Assembly (NCBI RefSeq): GCF_000211835.1
Contig: NZ_AEGR01000102.1
Span: 1 to 64,000 of the forward strand
From: Hylemonella gracilis ATCC 19624
GTDB lineage: Bacteria > Pseudomonadota > Gammaproteobacteria > Burkholderiales > Burkholderiaceae_C
Length of the DNA stretch: 64,000 nt
Reading direction: 5' to 3'
The notes under the pieces are model-generated. The model had not been told where the DNA came from. It did not search any database and was given only the letters and a program-made list of their open reading frames with translations. Within the stretch, counting starts at the first letter, position 1; every line of letters begins with the position of its first letter. This document shows, piece after piece, positions 44,151 through 54,021 of the stretch. Made by a program: the position numbers and the translations under genes.

Positions 44151-44711
44151 TCAGGCCAACAAGCGGGAAGATTTGGGCACGTGCGCCATCAGGAACTCCA
44201 TCTGGTCAGCCAAGATGCGGCGGTTGCGCAGGATGAAGTCTTCCCACAGGCTGGGCACGTAGGGCGTGTACAGCAAAGGCATGTCCGCTTGCTCGGGCGT
44301 GCGGCTGCTCTTGCGGTGGTTGCAGGCGCGGCAGGCGGTGACCACGTTCATCCAGGTGTCGATGCCGTTCTGAGCGAAGGGAATGATGTGCTCGCGCGTG
44401 AGCTCGTCTTCATGGAAATGCTCGCCACAGTAGGCGCAGACATTGCGGTCGCGAGCGAAGAGCTTGGAATTGGTCAAGCTCGGACGCAGGTCGAAGGGAT
44501 TGATGTTGGGGACGCCCTTGGTGCCAATGATGCTGTTGACCGTGACCACGGACTGCAGGCCCGTGATGGCGTTGTGCCCGCCGCGGAAGACGGCCACCTC
44601 ACCGCCTGCCTCCCAGCGCACCTCGTCGGCGGCATAGTGCAGCACCGCTTCCTCCAGCGAAATCCAGGACTGGGGCAGTCCCTGGGCCGAGAGCTTAAGA
44701 ACCTTCAACAC
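44151..44711 (-). CDS. HNH endonuclease
   Basis: 186 residues. C-terminal HNH module with a zinc pair CAYCGE and CRACNHRK, catalytic His in TREHIIPFAQNG and the Asn in DTWMNVVTAC. N-terminal half (ISLEEAVLHYAADEVRWEAGG) is a domain of unknown role seen in similar stand-alone HNH genes. An AGGAGG lies just before GTG at 44711 (4 bases) and TTG at 44708 (7 bases); either could be the start and no ATG is nearby. It stands alone, divergent from ribF, with no methylase or toxin partner, so a restriction role is not supported. Confidence 0.87.
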   Translation of the reverse strand: MLKVLKLSAQGLPQSWISLEEAVLHYAADEVRWEAGGEVAVFRGGHNAITGLQSVVTVNSIIGTKGVPNINPFDLRPSLTNSKLFARDRNVCAYCGEHFHEDELTREHIIPFAQNGIDTWMNVVTACRACNHRKSSRTPEQADMPLLYTPYVPSLWEDFILRNRRILADQMEFLMAHVPKSSRLLA

Positions 44712-44881
44712 GTGCCTCCTGATGGTCAAACCAAGCCAGCAAACGGGAATTTCGGGCAATGCGACAATATACCCCCAATTCGTGAACGTGGCGCCACAGA
44801 ACCCTTTGACGGCCCGCCATTGCAAGCCGCGACGCTATCAAAACCGTATCAACCCGCAACGGTCCCACGACCGTCCCCGCC

Positions 44882-46000
44882 TTGAAAATCTTTCGCGGTT
44901 TCCACCATCCAGGCCTGGCCGGCGCGCCAGCGCCCGAGGAATCAGGCGGCCGGCCCATCGGCACCGCCGTCACCATCGGCAACTTCGATGGCGTGCACCG
45001 GGGCCACCAGGCCATGCTGGCATTGCTGCGCAGCGAGGCCGAACAGCGCGGCATGCGCAGTTGCGTGCTGACGTTCGAACCGCACCCGCGTGACTACTTC
45101 GCCGCGCAGGCACGCAAGCCGGAATTGGCGCCCGCGCGCATCTCCACCCTGCGCGACAAACTGGCCGACTTGCGTCGGGCGGGGATCGATCAGGTGGTCG
45201 TGCTGCCGTTTGACTCCCGGCTGTCCACACTCTCGCCCCAGGCCTTCATCGACGACGTGCTGCTGCGCGGCCTCAACACCCGTTACCTGCTGGTGGGCGA
45301 CGACTTCCGCTTCGGCGCCCGGCGCGCGGGCGACTACGCACTGCTCGACGCCGCCGGTCAGGCCCAGGGCTTCGATGTCGCGCGCATGAACAGCTACGAA
45401 GTGCACGTGCCCGGTCCGACGCCCGGCGGCGCCAGCCAACGGGTGTCCAGCTCCCTGGTGCGCGCCGCCCTGGCCGAAGGCCGCATGGACGACGCAGCCA
45501 AGCTGTTGGGCCGGCCCTACCACATCAGTGGTCACGTGCTGCATGGCCGTAAGCTCGGGCGCGAACTGGGCAAGAACCTGGGGCCGAACGCACCGGGCGG
45601 TGGCCAGGGCTTTCGCACGCTCAATCTGCGCTTCGCGCACTGGAAACCCGCCGCCAGCGGCATCTTCGCCGTGCAGGTGCACGGCCTGACCAGCAGCGCA
45701 GAGGCGCCATTGCGGGGCGTGGCCAATCTGGGCGTGCGGCCGTCCCTGGACCCGAGCGACGTGAACGGGGGCCGAGTGCTGCTGGAAACCCATGTCTTCG
45801 ACTGGCCCGCCGAACTGGGCCTCGAAGGGGGCTACGGTAAAATCATTCGCGTGGAACTGCTGCACAAACTGCACGACGAACTGAAGTACGACAGCCTGGA
45901 CGCCCTGCAAGCGGGCATCGCCCAGGACTGTGAGCACGCCCGTGCCTGGTTCGCCACCCACACCCAGACGCGCCGCCAGACCACGCGCGACCGAATTTGA
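44882..46000 (+). CDS. ribF: Bifunctional riboflavin kinase/FAD synthetase
   Basis: 372 residues. N-terminal FMN adenylyltransferase domain ([26 protein letters not shown]), C-terminal riboflavin kinase domain ([27 protein letters not shown]). Makes FMN and FAD in the cytoplasm. The frame opens with TTG at 44882 (product [11 protein letters not shown]); no better in-frame ATG precedes the conserved part, so TTG is likely. Some 50 residues longer than typical, partly from insertions such as APAPEESGG. First gene of ribF-ileS-lspA, the usual bacterial order. Confidence 0.94.
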   Translation: MKIFRGFHHPGLAGAPAPEESGGRPIGTAVTIGNFDGVHRGHQAMLALLRSEAEQRGMRSCVLTFEPHPRDYFAAQARKPELAPARISTLRDKLADLRRAGIDQVVVLPFDSRLSTLSPQAFIDDVLLRGLNTRYLLVGDDFRFGARRAGDYALLDAAGQAQGFDVARMNSYEVHVPGPTPGGASQRVSSSLVRAALAEGRMDDAAKLLGRPYHISGHVLHGRKLGRELGKNLGPNAPGGGQGFRTLNLRFAHWKPAASGIFAVQVHGLTSSAEAPLRGVANLGVRPSLDPSDVNGGRVLLETHVFDWPAELGLEGGYGKIIRVELLHKLHDELKYDSLDALQAGIAQDCEHARAWFATHTQTRRQTTRDRI

Positions 46001-46148
46001 CCGGCGGCCGGTTCCCGGCGAGCCAAAGGCGCACAGGCGCCAGCGCCGCTGGGTCATTCGCCGACTGTCCCGCCAGCCCGATCCATTCTGTCCGCCCGGT
46101 CCCCGTCACGGACGCCGGACCCGCCCTCTGACTTTTCCCCGCCGTCCC

Positions 46149-49010
46149 ATGTCTGAACAAAGCCCCGATCTCCGCAGCACCCTCAACCTGCCCGACACGT
46201 CCTTCCCCATGCGCGGCGACCTGCCCAAGCGCGAACCCGCCTGGGTGGAGGAATGGAACGCCAAGGAAGGTGACGCGGGTCTCTACAAGCGCCTGCGCGT
46301 GGCCCGGGCGGGCAAGCCCAAATTCATCCTGCACGACGGTCCACCCTACGCGAATGGCCAGCTGCACATGGGCCACGCGGTCAACAAAATCCTCAAGGAC
46401 ATGATCACCAAGGCGCGCCAGCTTGAAGGCTATGACGCGCTGTACACGCCGGGCTGGGACTGCCACGGTCTGCCGATCGAAAACGCCATCGAGAAGAAGT
46501 TTGGCCGCAACCTGAGCCGCGACGACATGCAGGCCAAGAGCCGCGCCTTCGCCACCGAGCAGATCGCGCAGCAGATGGCCGACTTCAAGCGCCTGGGCGT
46601 GCTGGGCGAATGGGACCGGCCTTACAAGACCATGAATTACGCCAACGAGGCGGGCGAGATCCGCGCCTTCAAGCGCGTGATCGAGCGCGGCTTCGTCTAT
46701 CGCGGCCTCAAGCCCGTGTACTGGTGCTTCGACTGCGGCTCCTCGCTGGCCGAGTTCGAGATCGAATACGCCGACAAGCAGAGCGAGACCATCGATGTGG
46801 CCTTCAAGGCCCACGACCCGGCCAAGCTCGCGGCGGCCTTCGGCCTGCCGGCCCTGCGCCAGGACGCCTACATCGTCATCTGGACCACCACCGCGTGGAC
46901 CATCCCGGCCAACCAGGCGCTCAACCTCAACCCCGAGTTGCCCTACGCCCTGGTGGACACCGAGCGTGGCCTGTACATCGTGGCCGAGTCCCTGGTCGAG
47001 TCCTGCATGACGCGCTGGGGCCTGCAAGGTCAGGTGCTGGCCGTGGTGCCGGGTGAAAAGCTCGCCGCGCTGGAATTCGAGCATCCGCTGCACGACGTGG
47101 ACGCCGGCTACCGCCGCGTGTCACCGGTCTACCTGGCCGAGTACGCCACCGCCACCGACGGCACGGGTATCGTGCACTCGGCGCCCGCTTATGGCCTGGA
47201 CGACTTCAACTCCTGCGTATCGCACGGCATGAAGTACGAGGACATCCTCAACCCGGTTCAGGGCAACGGCGTCTACGCGGCCGACTTGGCGCTGTTCGGC
47301 GGCCAGCACATCTGGAAGGCCGTTCCGGTGATCATCGAGGCGCTGAAGAACGCGGACCGCCTGCTGCACACCACCACCATCACCCACAGCTACCCGCATT
47401 GCTGGCGGCACAAGACGCCGGTGATCTACCGCGCCGCCGCGCAGTGGTTCATCCGCATGGACGAGGGCGAGGGCGTGTTCACCAAGGCGGGCGACAAGCC
47501 GGTCAAGACCCTGCGCCAGCTCGCGCTGGACGCCATCGAGCAGACCAGCTTCTACCCCGCCAACGGCAAGGCGCGCCTGCACGACATGATCGCCAACCGG
47601 CCCGACTGGTGCATCTCGCGCCAGCGCAGCTGGGGCGTGCCCATCCCCTTCTTCCTGCACAAGGCCACGGGCGAGCTGCACCCGCGCACGATGGAGATCC
47701 TGGACCAGGCCGCGGCCATCGTCGAACAGGGCGGCATCGAGGCCTGGAGCCGCGTGACGACGGCAGAAATTTTGGGCGCCGCCGACGCGCCCCACTACGA
47801 CAAGAGCAGCGACATCCTGGAAGTCTGGTTCGACTCGGGCTCGACCTTCTGGCACGTGCTGCGCGGCACGCACGCGCCGGGTTTCCACGAAACCGGCCCC
47901 GAAGCCGACCTCTACCTCGAAGGCCACGACCAGCACCGCGGCTGGTTCCACAGCTCCCTGCTGCTGGCCTGCGCCATCTACGGCCGCGCGCCCTATAAGG
48001 GGTTGCTGACCCACGGCTTCACCGTCGACGCGCAGGGGCGCAAGATGAGCAAGTCGCTGGGCAACGGCATCGACCCGATGGAGATGAGCAAGAAGCTCGG
48101 GGCGGAAATCATCCGCCTCTGGGTCGCGGCCTCCGACTACTCGGGCGACATCGCGGGCGACGACAAGATCCTGGCGCGCGTGGTGGACGGCTACCGCCGC
48201 ATCCGCAACACCCTGCGCTTCTTGCTGGCCAACATCAGCGATTTCGACCCGGCCAAGGATGCCGTGCCAGCCGATCAACTGCTGGAAATCGACCGCTACG
48301 CGCTGGCGCGGGCGGCCGAGCTGCAGGCGGAAATCCTCGATCACTTCAACAAATACGAGTTCCACCCGGTGGTGGCCAAGCTGCAGCTCTACTGCTCGGA
48401 AGACCTGGGCGGTTTCTACCTGGACGTGCTGAAGGACCGGCTCTACACGACGGCGCCGAAGTCCCTGGCGCGCCGCAGCGCCCAGACCGCGCTGCACCAG
48501 ATCACCCACGCCATGCTGCGCTGGATGGCGCCTTTTCTGTCCTTCACGGCGGAAGAGGCTTGGAAGATCGTTGGACAGCCGGAAACCGGCCATGACTCCA
48601 TCTTTTTCGAGACCTTCCGCAGCTTCCCCGCGCCGGACTCGGCACTGCTGGGCAAGTGGCAGCGACTGCGCGAGATCCGTGATGTGGTGAACAAGGAGAT
48701 CGAAGCGCTGCGCGCTGAAGGCAAGGTGGGTGCCTCGCTGCAAGCCGAAGTCGCGCTGAGCGCGAACGCCGCCGACCATGCGCTGCTGGCCAGTCTGGGC
48801 GAAGACCTGAAGTTCGTCTTCATCAGCTCGGCGGTGACGCTGCAATCTGGTGCCGACTTTGCCGTGCATGTCGCGCCCAGCTCCGCCACCAAATGCGAAC
48901 GCTGCTGGCACTACCGCGATGACGTGGGCCAGGACTCCGCCCACCCCACGCTGTGCGGCCGTTGCACGAGCAACCTCTTTGGCTCGGGTGAAAAACGCCT
49001 GTTTGCCTGA
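46149..49010 (+). CDS. ileS: Isoleucine-tRNA ligase
   Basis: A 953-residue class I aminoacyl-tRNA synthetase charging tRNA-Ile. Seen: HMGH at about 73-76 ([13 protein letters not shown]), KMSKS beginning at 632, the CP1 editing domain between them, and a C-terminal zinc motif with the cysteine pairs CERC and CGRC. Start [10 protein letters not shown] chosen because the longer open frame overlaps the ribF tail. No T-box or other leader is expected in this phylum and none is seen in the 148-base gap. Confidence 0.97.
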   Translation: MSEQSPDLRSTLNLPDTSFPMRGDLPKREPAWVEEWNAKEGDAGLYKRLRVARAGKPKFILHDGPPYANGQLHMGHAVNKILKDMITKARQLEGYDALYTPGWDCHGLPIENAIEKKFGRNLSRDDMQAKSRAFATEQIAQQMADFKRLGVLGEWDRPYKTMNYANEAGEIRAFKRVIERGFVYRGLKPVYWCFDCGSSLAEFEIEYADKQSETIDVAFKAHDPAKLAAAFGLPALRQDAYIVIWTTTAWTIPANQALNLNPELPYALVDTERGLYIVAESLVESCMTRWGLQGQVLAVVPGEKLAALEFEHPLHDVDAGYRRVSPVYLAEYATATDGTGIVHSAPAYGLDDFNSCVSHGMKYEDILNPVQGNGVYAADLALFGGQHIWKAVPVIIEALKNADRLLHTTTITHSYPHCWRHKTPVIYRAAAQWFIRMDEGEGVFTKAGDKPVKTLRQLALDAIEQTSFYPANGKARLHDMIANRPDWCISRQRSWGVPIPFFLHKATGELHPRTMEILDQAAAIVEQGGIEAWSRVTTAEILGAADAPHYDKSSDILEVWFDSGSTFWHVLRGTHAPGFHETGPEADLYLEGHDQHRGWFHSSLLLACAIYGRAPYKGLLTHGFTVDAQGRKMSKSLGNGIDPMEMSKKLGAEIIRLWVAASDYSGDIAGDDKILARVVDGYRRIRNTLRFLLANISDFDPAKDAVPADQLLEIDRYALARAAELQAEILDHFNKYEFHPVVAKLQLYCSEDLGGFYLDVLKDRLYTTAPKSLARRSAQTALHQITHAMLRWMAPFLSFTAEEAWKIVGQPETGHDSIFFETFRSFPAPDSALLGKWQRLREIRDVVNKEIEALRAEGKVGASLQAEVALSANAADHALLASLGEDLKFVFISSAVTLQSGADFAVHVAPSSATKCERCWHYRDDVGQDSAHPTLCGRCTSNLFGSGEKRLFA

Positions 49011-49050
49011 ACCACTGAACCTGAAACTCAACCTCAACGCGAAAGTACCC

Positions 49051-49539
49051 ATGTCCACCCGTGGAAGCCAAGGCCTGCTGCAGTGGCTCGGCGTCGCCGC
49101 CCTGACCCTGCTGCTCGATCAGTTCACCAAGCTGCTGATCCTGATGAACTACAACTACGGTCAAGCCACCTACGTGACCGACTGGTTGAACATCGTGCGC
49201 GTGCACAACCGCGGCGCGGCCTTCTCCTTCCTCGCCAACGCCGACGGCTGGCAGCGCTGGTTCTTCATCGTGCTGGGCGTCGTCGCCGTGCTGTTCATGG
49301 TCTACCTGCTGCTCAGCCACGCGGGCCAGCGCCTCTTCTGCTTCGCCCTGGCCCTGTTGATGGGCGGTGCCGTGGGCAATGTGCTGGACCGGCTGATCCA
49401 TGGCTACGTGGTGGACATGATCGATTTCCACATCGGACGCTGGCATTTCCCTGCCTTCAACCTCGCTGACTCGGCCTTGACGCTGGGCGTGGTCTTCCTG
49501 CTGATTGACGAACTGCGCCGCGTGCGGCGCACCCGGTAA
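49051..49539 (+). CDS. lspA: Lipoprotein signal peptidase II
   Basis: A 162-residue, four-segment inner-membrane aspartyl protease that cleaves prolipoproteins after lipid attachment. Catalytic Asp pair in [10 protein letters not shown] and [10 protein letters not shown]; the conserved [10 protein letters not shown] block is present. Lies 40 bases after ileS, the usual coupling. Confidence 0.95.
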   Translation: MSTRGSQGLLQWLGVAALTLLLDQFTKLLILMNYNYGQATYVTDWLNIVRVHNRGAAFSFLANADGWQRWFFIVLGVVAVLFMVYLLLSHAGQRLFCFALALLMGGAVGNVLDRLIHGYVVDMIDFHIGRWHFPAFNLADSALTLGVVFLLIDELRRVRRTR

Positions 49540-49590
49540 ACCGTGCCCGGGGCGTGCTTCGAAGGCGTATAGTTTCAGGTCCTTCGTCCT

Positions 49591-51249
49591 ATGAAACATC
49601 TGCTGAATTTGCTCGCGGCCATTGCGCTGCTGGTCTGGGGTACGCACCTCGTGCGCACCAACGTGTTGCGCGTCCTTGGCAGCAACCTGCGGCACTTCCT
49701 CGCCGCCAGCATGGGTAACCGCTTCACGGCCATGCTCTCGGGCCTGGGTGTCACGGCGGTCGTGCAGTCCAGCACAGCGACCGCCCTCATCACCTCGGCT
49801 TTCGTCGGCCAAGGCCTGATCGCCCTGCCGGCCGCGCTGGCCGTGATGCTGGGCGCGGACATGGGCACCAGCCTGATGGCGGTGGTTTTTTCCTTCGATC
49901 TGTCCTGGCTGTCGCCGTTGTTCATCTTCCTTGGCGTGACGCTCTTCATCGCGCGCCAAGGCAGCACAACGGGTGACGTCGGCCGTGTGCTGATCGGTCT
50001 GGGCCTGATGCTGCTGGCCCTGCAACTGGTGGGCGAGGCCACGACGACGCTGACCCGCAATCCGGCCGTGCAACTCATACTCGGCCAGCTCGCGAGCGAC
50101 CGACTGCTGGAAATCGTGATCGGTGCGCTGCTCACCGTGCTGGCTTATTCCAGCCTGGCGGTGGTGCTGCTGGTCGCCACCCTGGCGCTGCAGGTCATCA
50201 CGATCGACGTGGCGCTAGGCCTGGTGCTGGGCGCCAACCTGGGCAGCGGCCTGCTGGCGGTGCTGACCACCCTGCGCGCCAGCCCCAGCACGCGCCAGGT
50301 GCCGCTGGGCAACCTCATCTTCAAGGGCCTGGGCGTGCTGGTGGCCATCCCCTTGGTGCCGTATTGGCTGCGCGGCGCGCAATTCCATGTGCAGGACCCG
50401 GCGCTGCTGACCGTGCTGTTCCATCTGAGCTTCAACATCGCCACGGCGCTGATCTTCGTGGGGCTCACCCACCCTGTCGCGCGCTGGGTGGAGCGCCTGC
50501 TGCCGCGCAACAAGGCCTCGGCGCTGGAACGGCCCCAGCACCTGGACCCTTCCGCGCTGGCCACGCCCTCGCTGGCGATCTCCTGCGCGGCGCGCGAGGC
50601 CATGCACCAGGCCGACGTCGTGGAAACCATGCTGCGCGGGGTCCTCGCGGTCATCAAGGACAACGACCTCAAGCTGGCCGAGGAACTGCGCAAGATGGAC
50701 GATACGGTGGACAGCCTGTACTCGTCCATCAAGTACTACCTGACCAAGCTCTCGCGCCAGCAATTGAACGAGGCCGACAGCCGCCGCTGGACCGACATCA
50801 TCAGCTTCACCATCAACATGGAGCAGATCGGTGACATCGTGGAGCGCATCCTGCTCGACATCGAGGACAAGAAGATCCGCAAGGGACGGGCCTTCTCGGA
50901 GGCGGGCATGGCCGAGATCTGCGAGATGCATGAACGCCTGATCGCCAACATGAACCTGGGCATGAGCGTGTTCCTGAACGGCAATGTGCGCGACGCGCAG
51001 CGCCTGCTCGAGGAAAAAATGCGCTTTCGCGACCTGGAACGCGCCTACGCCACCAGTCACCTGGAGCGTCTGAGCGGACAAACCGTGCAGAGCATGGAAA
51101 CCAGCTCCCTGCACCTGGACCTGATCAGCGACCTCAAGCGCATCAACTCGCACATCTGCTCGATCGCCTACCCCATCCTGGATTCGGCCGGCGCGCTCGC
51201 GCCCACGCGGCTGCGCATGCCGCCCGAAGCCCCCTCGCAGAAAAACTGA
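49591..51249 (+). CDS. Na/Pi cotransporter family protein with PhoU-like domain
   Basis: 552 residues. N-terminal Na/Pi cotransporter (NptA/PNaS) with duplicated glutamine-serine motifs such as GVTAVVQSSTATALITSAF, then a C-terminal cytoplasmic helical PhoU-like domain (about 330-535) including EMHERLIANMNLGMSVF. Sodium-coupled phosphate uptake or export, or regulated flux, is likely. Begins 51 bases after lspA. Just upstream of the flagellinolysin gene but separated by a sigma-28-type promoter. Confidence 0.91.
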   Translation: MKHLLNLLAAIALLVWGTHLVRTNVLRVLGSNLRHFLAASMGNRFTAMLSGLGVTAVVQSSTATALITSAFVGQGLIALPAALAVMLGADMGTSLMAVVFSFDLSWLSPLFIFLGVTLFIARQGSTTGDVGRVLIGLGLMLLALQLVGEATTTLTRNPAVQLILGQLASDRLLEIVIGALLTVLAYSSLAVVLLVATLALQVITIDVALGLVLGANLGSGLLAVLTTLRASPSTRQVPLGNLIFKGLGVLVAIPLVPYWLRGAQFHVQDPALLTVLFHLSFNIATALIFVGLTHPVARWVERLLPRNKASALERPQHLDPSALATPSLAISCAAREAMHQADVVETMLRGVLAVIKDNDLKLAEELRKMDDTVDSLYSSIKYYLTKLSRQQLNEADSRRWTDIISFTINMEQIGDIVERILLDIEDKKIRKGRAFSEAGMAEICEMHERLIANMNLGMSVFLNGNVRDAQRLLEEKMRFRDLERAYATSHLERLSGQTVQSMETSSLHLDLISDLKRINSHICSIAYPILDSAGALAPTRLRMPPEAPSQKN

Positions 51250-51335
51250 TCCAGCCCGGAACGCGGCGAGCACGGGTTTACCCGGTGCATCCCGTCGGCG
51301 CGGGCCGGCGTCCTGCTTTTCCGCGGATCAAACCC

Positions 51336-51362
51336 TCAAGTCGCCCTCAGGCGCGCCGAAAA
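51336..51362 (+). promoter_or_regulatory. FliA (sigma-28) promoter of the flagellinolysin gene
   Basis: TCAA at 51336-51339, a 15-base spacer, and GCCGAAAA at 51355-51362. The known sigma-28 consensus is TAAA-N15-GCCGATAA; the spacing is exact and there are two mismatches. It lies about 111 bases before the gene start, where a late flagellar promoter should be. Confidence 0.75.
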
Positions 51363-51473
51363 CGAGGATGAAACCCCGTCTTCTGCCCGCCTGTTTCCAA
51401 CCGGCGGGTTGTGCCGTGGTTGTAGTGATCGAAGAAAACGGTTCCCCCAGGACACCCCTCACCCGGACTGCCC

Positions 51474-53171
51474 GTGGCGCTGACGATCAACACCAACATG
51501 CTGTCGCTGACGGCCCGGAGGAATCTGGCCGGCAGCGATGCGTCGTTCACGACCACGATCCAACGCTTGTCCAGCGGCCTGCGGGTCAACAGCGCCCGCG
51601 ACGACGCCGCCGGCCTGGCCATTTCGGAACGCTTCACCAGCCAGATCCGCGGACAGCAGCAGGCCATGCGCAACGCGAACGACGCGGTATCGCTGCTGCA
51701 GACGGCGGAGGGCGCGATCTCCAACGTCTCGGGGGGCTTGCAGCGCATCCGTGAGCTATCGATCCAGTCCGCCAACGCCACCAACTCGGCGTCGGACCGG
51801 CGCGCCTTGCAGCTTGAAGTCAGCCAGTTGCTGGCCGAGATCGACCGGGTGGGTGTCAGCACGGAGTTCAACACGCTCAAGGTGTTTGATCAGTTCCGCA
51901 ACAAGATGGTCGGCGGCGGCACCACGGGCGACCTGGACAAGGACGCCGTGATCGAGGGGCTGCAGGGCGGCTGGCTGGAAAACACCGAGCAGATGATCCA
52001 GGCCGCATATGGCATCGCGGGCAGCGGCAACACCTTCACCATCGACCTGAGTGTCTTCACCGATGGCGCGGGCGGCACCGCGGCGCGGGTCACTTCGCTC
52101 GCTGGCCCCAGTGGCCCGGGCACCAACATCACGCTGGAAATCGACATGGCGGATTTCGTTCCGCCCAACCTGCCCAACGGAGGCACGGCACCGTTCTACA
52201 GCGATCGCATCATCGCCCATGAAATGGTGCACGCCATCATGGCCACGGGGCAGAGTTGGGGCGAACTGGTCAACGATGGCGGCGCCACTTGGTTCCTGGA
52301 AGGCGTGGCCGAGTTCATCCATGGCGCGGATGAACGGGTCCAGGCCGACGGCGTGCCCGCGACACTGGCCGACAACATCTCCGCCTGGGGCGGCACGAGC
52401 GTGGACTACTCCTCGGCCTACACCGCCGTGCGCTACCTGCACACCATGACCGGCGGCAATGGCGTCAAGGACATGCTGCAGTACCTGCAAGGCACGCCGG
52501 GCCAGACACTGGATGACGCGTTCGCGGCCGTGACGTCTTACGCCAGCACGGCCGCTTTCGTGGCCGACTTCAACGCCAACAAGGCCGCCTTCATCTCGAC
52601 GTTCAACTTCGGCAACGCCGACACCGGGGCAATCGGAGGCGCGGATGTGGATGGTGGTCCTTCCATGAGCGCCGAAGACATCGTGAACGATTCGGGCAGC
52701 ACCATCAGCACCAATGTGCTGTCCGGCTTCAACGAGGTCTGGAAGGAATGGGAAGAAAGCAGCGGGGGCGGCACCGGCAACATCCTGCGCTTTCACATCG
52801 GGGCCAACGCCAAGCAGACCATCGACGCCGCCATCGGTGGGATGAACCTGGGCGCCCTCAACCTCACGGACGTGGACATCAGCGACGTCAACGGCGCCAA
52901 CAAGGCCATCCTGCGCATGGACCAGGCGCTCGAATACACCAGCCGCCTGCGCGCCAACTTGGGGGGGCAGATGTCGCGCCTGGAGCAAACCATCGCCAAC
53001 CTGCAGATTTCCGCCGAGAGCCTGACCGCGAGCCGCTCGCGCATCGTGGACGCGGACTTCGCGCGAGAAACCGCCGCGCTGTCACGCGCGCAAGTGCTGC
53101 AACAGGCGGGCACGGCCATGGTCGCGCAGGCGAACCAAATCCCCCAAGGCGTGCTGGCGCTGCTGCGTTAG
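51474..53171 (+). CDS. fliC: Flagellinolysin: flagellin with inserted zinc metallopeptidase domain
   Basis: 565 residues. Residues 1 to about 140 are the flagellin D0/D1 helices ([33 protein letters not shown]); about 415 to 565 is the matching C-terminal D1/D0 ([30 protein letters not shown]). The hypervariable centre carries a gluzincin-type peptidase: HEMVH at 249-253 (catalytic Glu250) and FLEGVAEF with third-ligand Glu276, aligning with the collagenase M9 pattern WYEEGGAE. Filament subunits with this fold were described as flagellinolysin, including in Hylemonella gracilis. Exported by the flagellar secretion system. Start GTG at 51474 with only a weak ribosome-binding site, odd for a high-expression filament gene; a better start is not visible. 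FliA-type promoter upstream. Confidence 0.93.
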   Translation: MALTINTNMLSLTARRNLAGSDASFTTTIQRLSSGLRVNSARDDAAGLAISERFTSQIRGQQQAMRNANDAVSLLQTAEGAISNVSGGLQRIRELSIQSANATNSASDRRALQLEVSQLLAEIDRVGVSTEFNTLKVFDQFRNKMVGGGTTGDLDKDAVIEGLQGGWLENTEQMIQAAYGIAGSGNTFTIDLSVFTDGAGGTAARVTSLAGPSGPGTNITLEIDMADFVPPNLPNGGTAPFYSDRIIAHEMVHAIMATGQSWGELVNDGGATWFLEGVAEFIHGADERVQADGVPATLADNISAWGGTSVDYSSAYTAVRYLHTMTGGNGVKDMLQYLQGTPGQTLDDAFAAVTSYASTAAFVADFNANKAAFISTFNFGNADTGAIGGADVDGGPSMSAEDIVNDSGSTISTNVLSGFNEVWKEWEESSGGGTGNILRFHIGANAKQTIDAAIGGMNLGALNLTDVDISDVNGANKAILRMDQALEYTSRLRANLGGQMSRLEQTIANLQISAESLTASRSRIVDADFARETAALSRAQVLQQAGTAMVAQANQIPQGVLALLR

Positions 53172-53181
53172 CGTCGCGCGC

Positions 53182-53985
53182 TCAGCCCGCAGGCTGAACC
53201 AGGTCCGGCGCGAGTATCAGCGCGGCCTCCAGCGTGTACCGCCCGGCCGCCACGTCCGCGCGCACGCGATCGGGCGAGACGAGCTCGAAACGCTCCACTT
53301 CGCCATCCTGATTGATGGGTTCGATCCCCGCCGGCACCGTGCAACGGTACCAGTCGATGCGCTCCACGGTGTAGCCCACGCCCGAAGCGACATCGCTGGG
53401 CTTGCGGATTTCCAGCACACCCGCGTGAGCCACGTCATGCAAGGCGTCCAGTCTCAACCCAGCTTCTTCCCAGGTCTCGCGGGCCAGCGCCTGTTCCAGC
53501 GTGTCCGCCGCGCTGACCATGCCGCCCATCAGCGTGTCCCACAAGCCGGGGTCATTGGCCTTGTCCAAGGAACGGAGTTGCACCCAGACGCGATGCGGTT
53601 CGTCCTCGCGCAGCGATGCCGATACACCGTGCAAGTGCACCGCGCGCGTGGCGATGCCCAGCGCACGCACGGCGGCACGTTCGATCCGACCCACGGGTTC
53701 GCCCAGTTGCACGCCCTCCGACTCGGCATGCACCGGCAGCAGTTCATCGCGCCAAGCGCCGAGCAGGCCGCGCTCGCGCAAGGTTTGCGCCAGCGTGGCC
53801 AAGGTCGCGTCGGGACGGCTGAAGGCGTGGATGCACCAACCCGCCTCGAAGGAGGCCAAGGCCAGGGCGTGCGCCACCTCCGGCACGACCGAACCGATGC
53901 GCAGAGGTGCTGCCGCGCCGATGCGCAGCCACAGGGGGTCACGCGCTTGCAGCGGCGCGCGCTGATAACGCAGCAGATCAGTCAC
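53182..53985 (-). CDS. NUDIX hydrolase (DUF4743-NUDIX)
   Basis: 267 residues. N-terminal DUF4743-like region, then a NUDIX domain with LMGGMVSAADTLEQALARETWEEAGL. The box is complete except that the first Glu is Asp (GMVSAAD in place of GxxxxxE). Relatives act on thiamine-diphosphate or other nucleoside-diphosphate-type substrates; the exact substrate is unknown. Ends 10 bases after the flagellin stop, convergent with it. Confidence 0.9.
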   Translation of the reverse strand: MTDLLRYQRAPLQARDPLWLRIGAAAPLRIGSVVPEVAHALALASFEAGWCIHAFSRPDATLATLAQTLRERGLLGAWRDELLPVHAESEGVQLGEPVGRIERAAVRALGIATRAVHLHGVSASLREDEPHRVWVQLRSLDKANDPGLWDTLMGGMVSAADTLEQALARETWEEAGLRLDALHDVAHAGVLEIRKPSDVASGVGYTVERIDWYRCTVPAGIEPINQDGEVERFELVSPDRVRADVAAGRYTLEAALILAPDLVQPAG

Positions 53986-54021
53986 CGGCGGAGGCTCCAG
54001 GTCAACATGAGGCGGCCTGAC

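Noticed and set aside
44151-44711. HNH gene as part of a restriction or anti-phage system
   Set aside because: No methylase, helicase, toxin or immunity partner is adjacent, and neighbours are a TRAP receptor and ribF.
47121-49058. A 645-residue minus-strand open frame opposite ileS
   Set aside because: Antisense shadow in high-GC sequence; ileS on the other strand has complete synthetase motifs. The shadow protein is rich in Val, His, Ala and Gly without any domain.
51270-51288. Imperfect stem-loop just after the Na/Pi gene as a terminator
   Set aside because: The stem has a bulge and no T-run follows; too weak to call.
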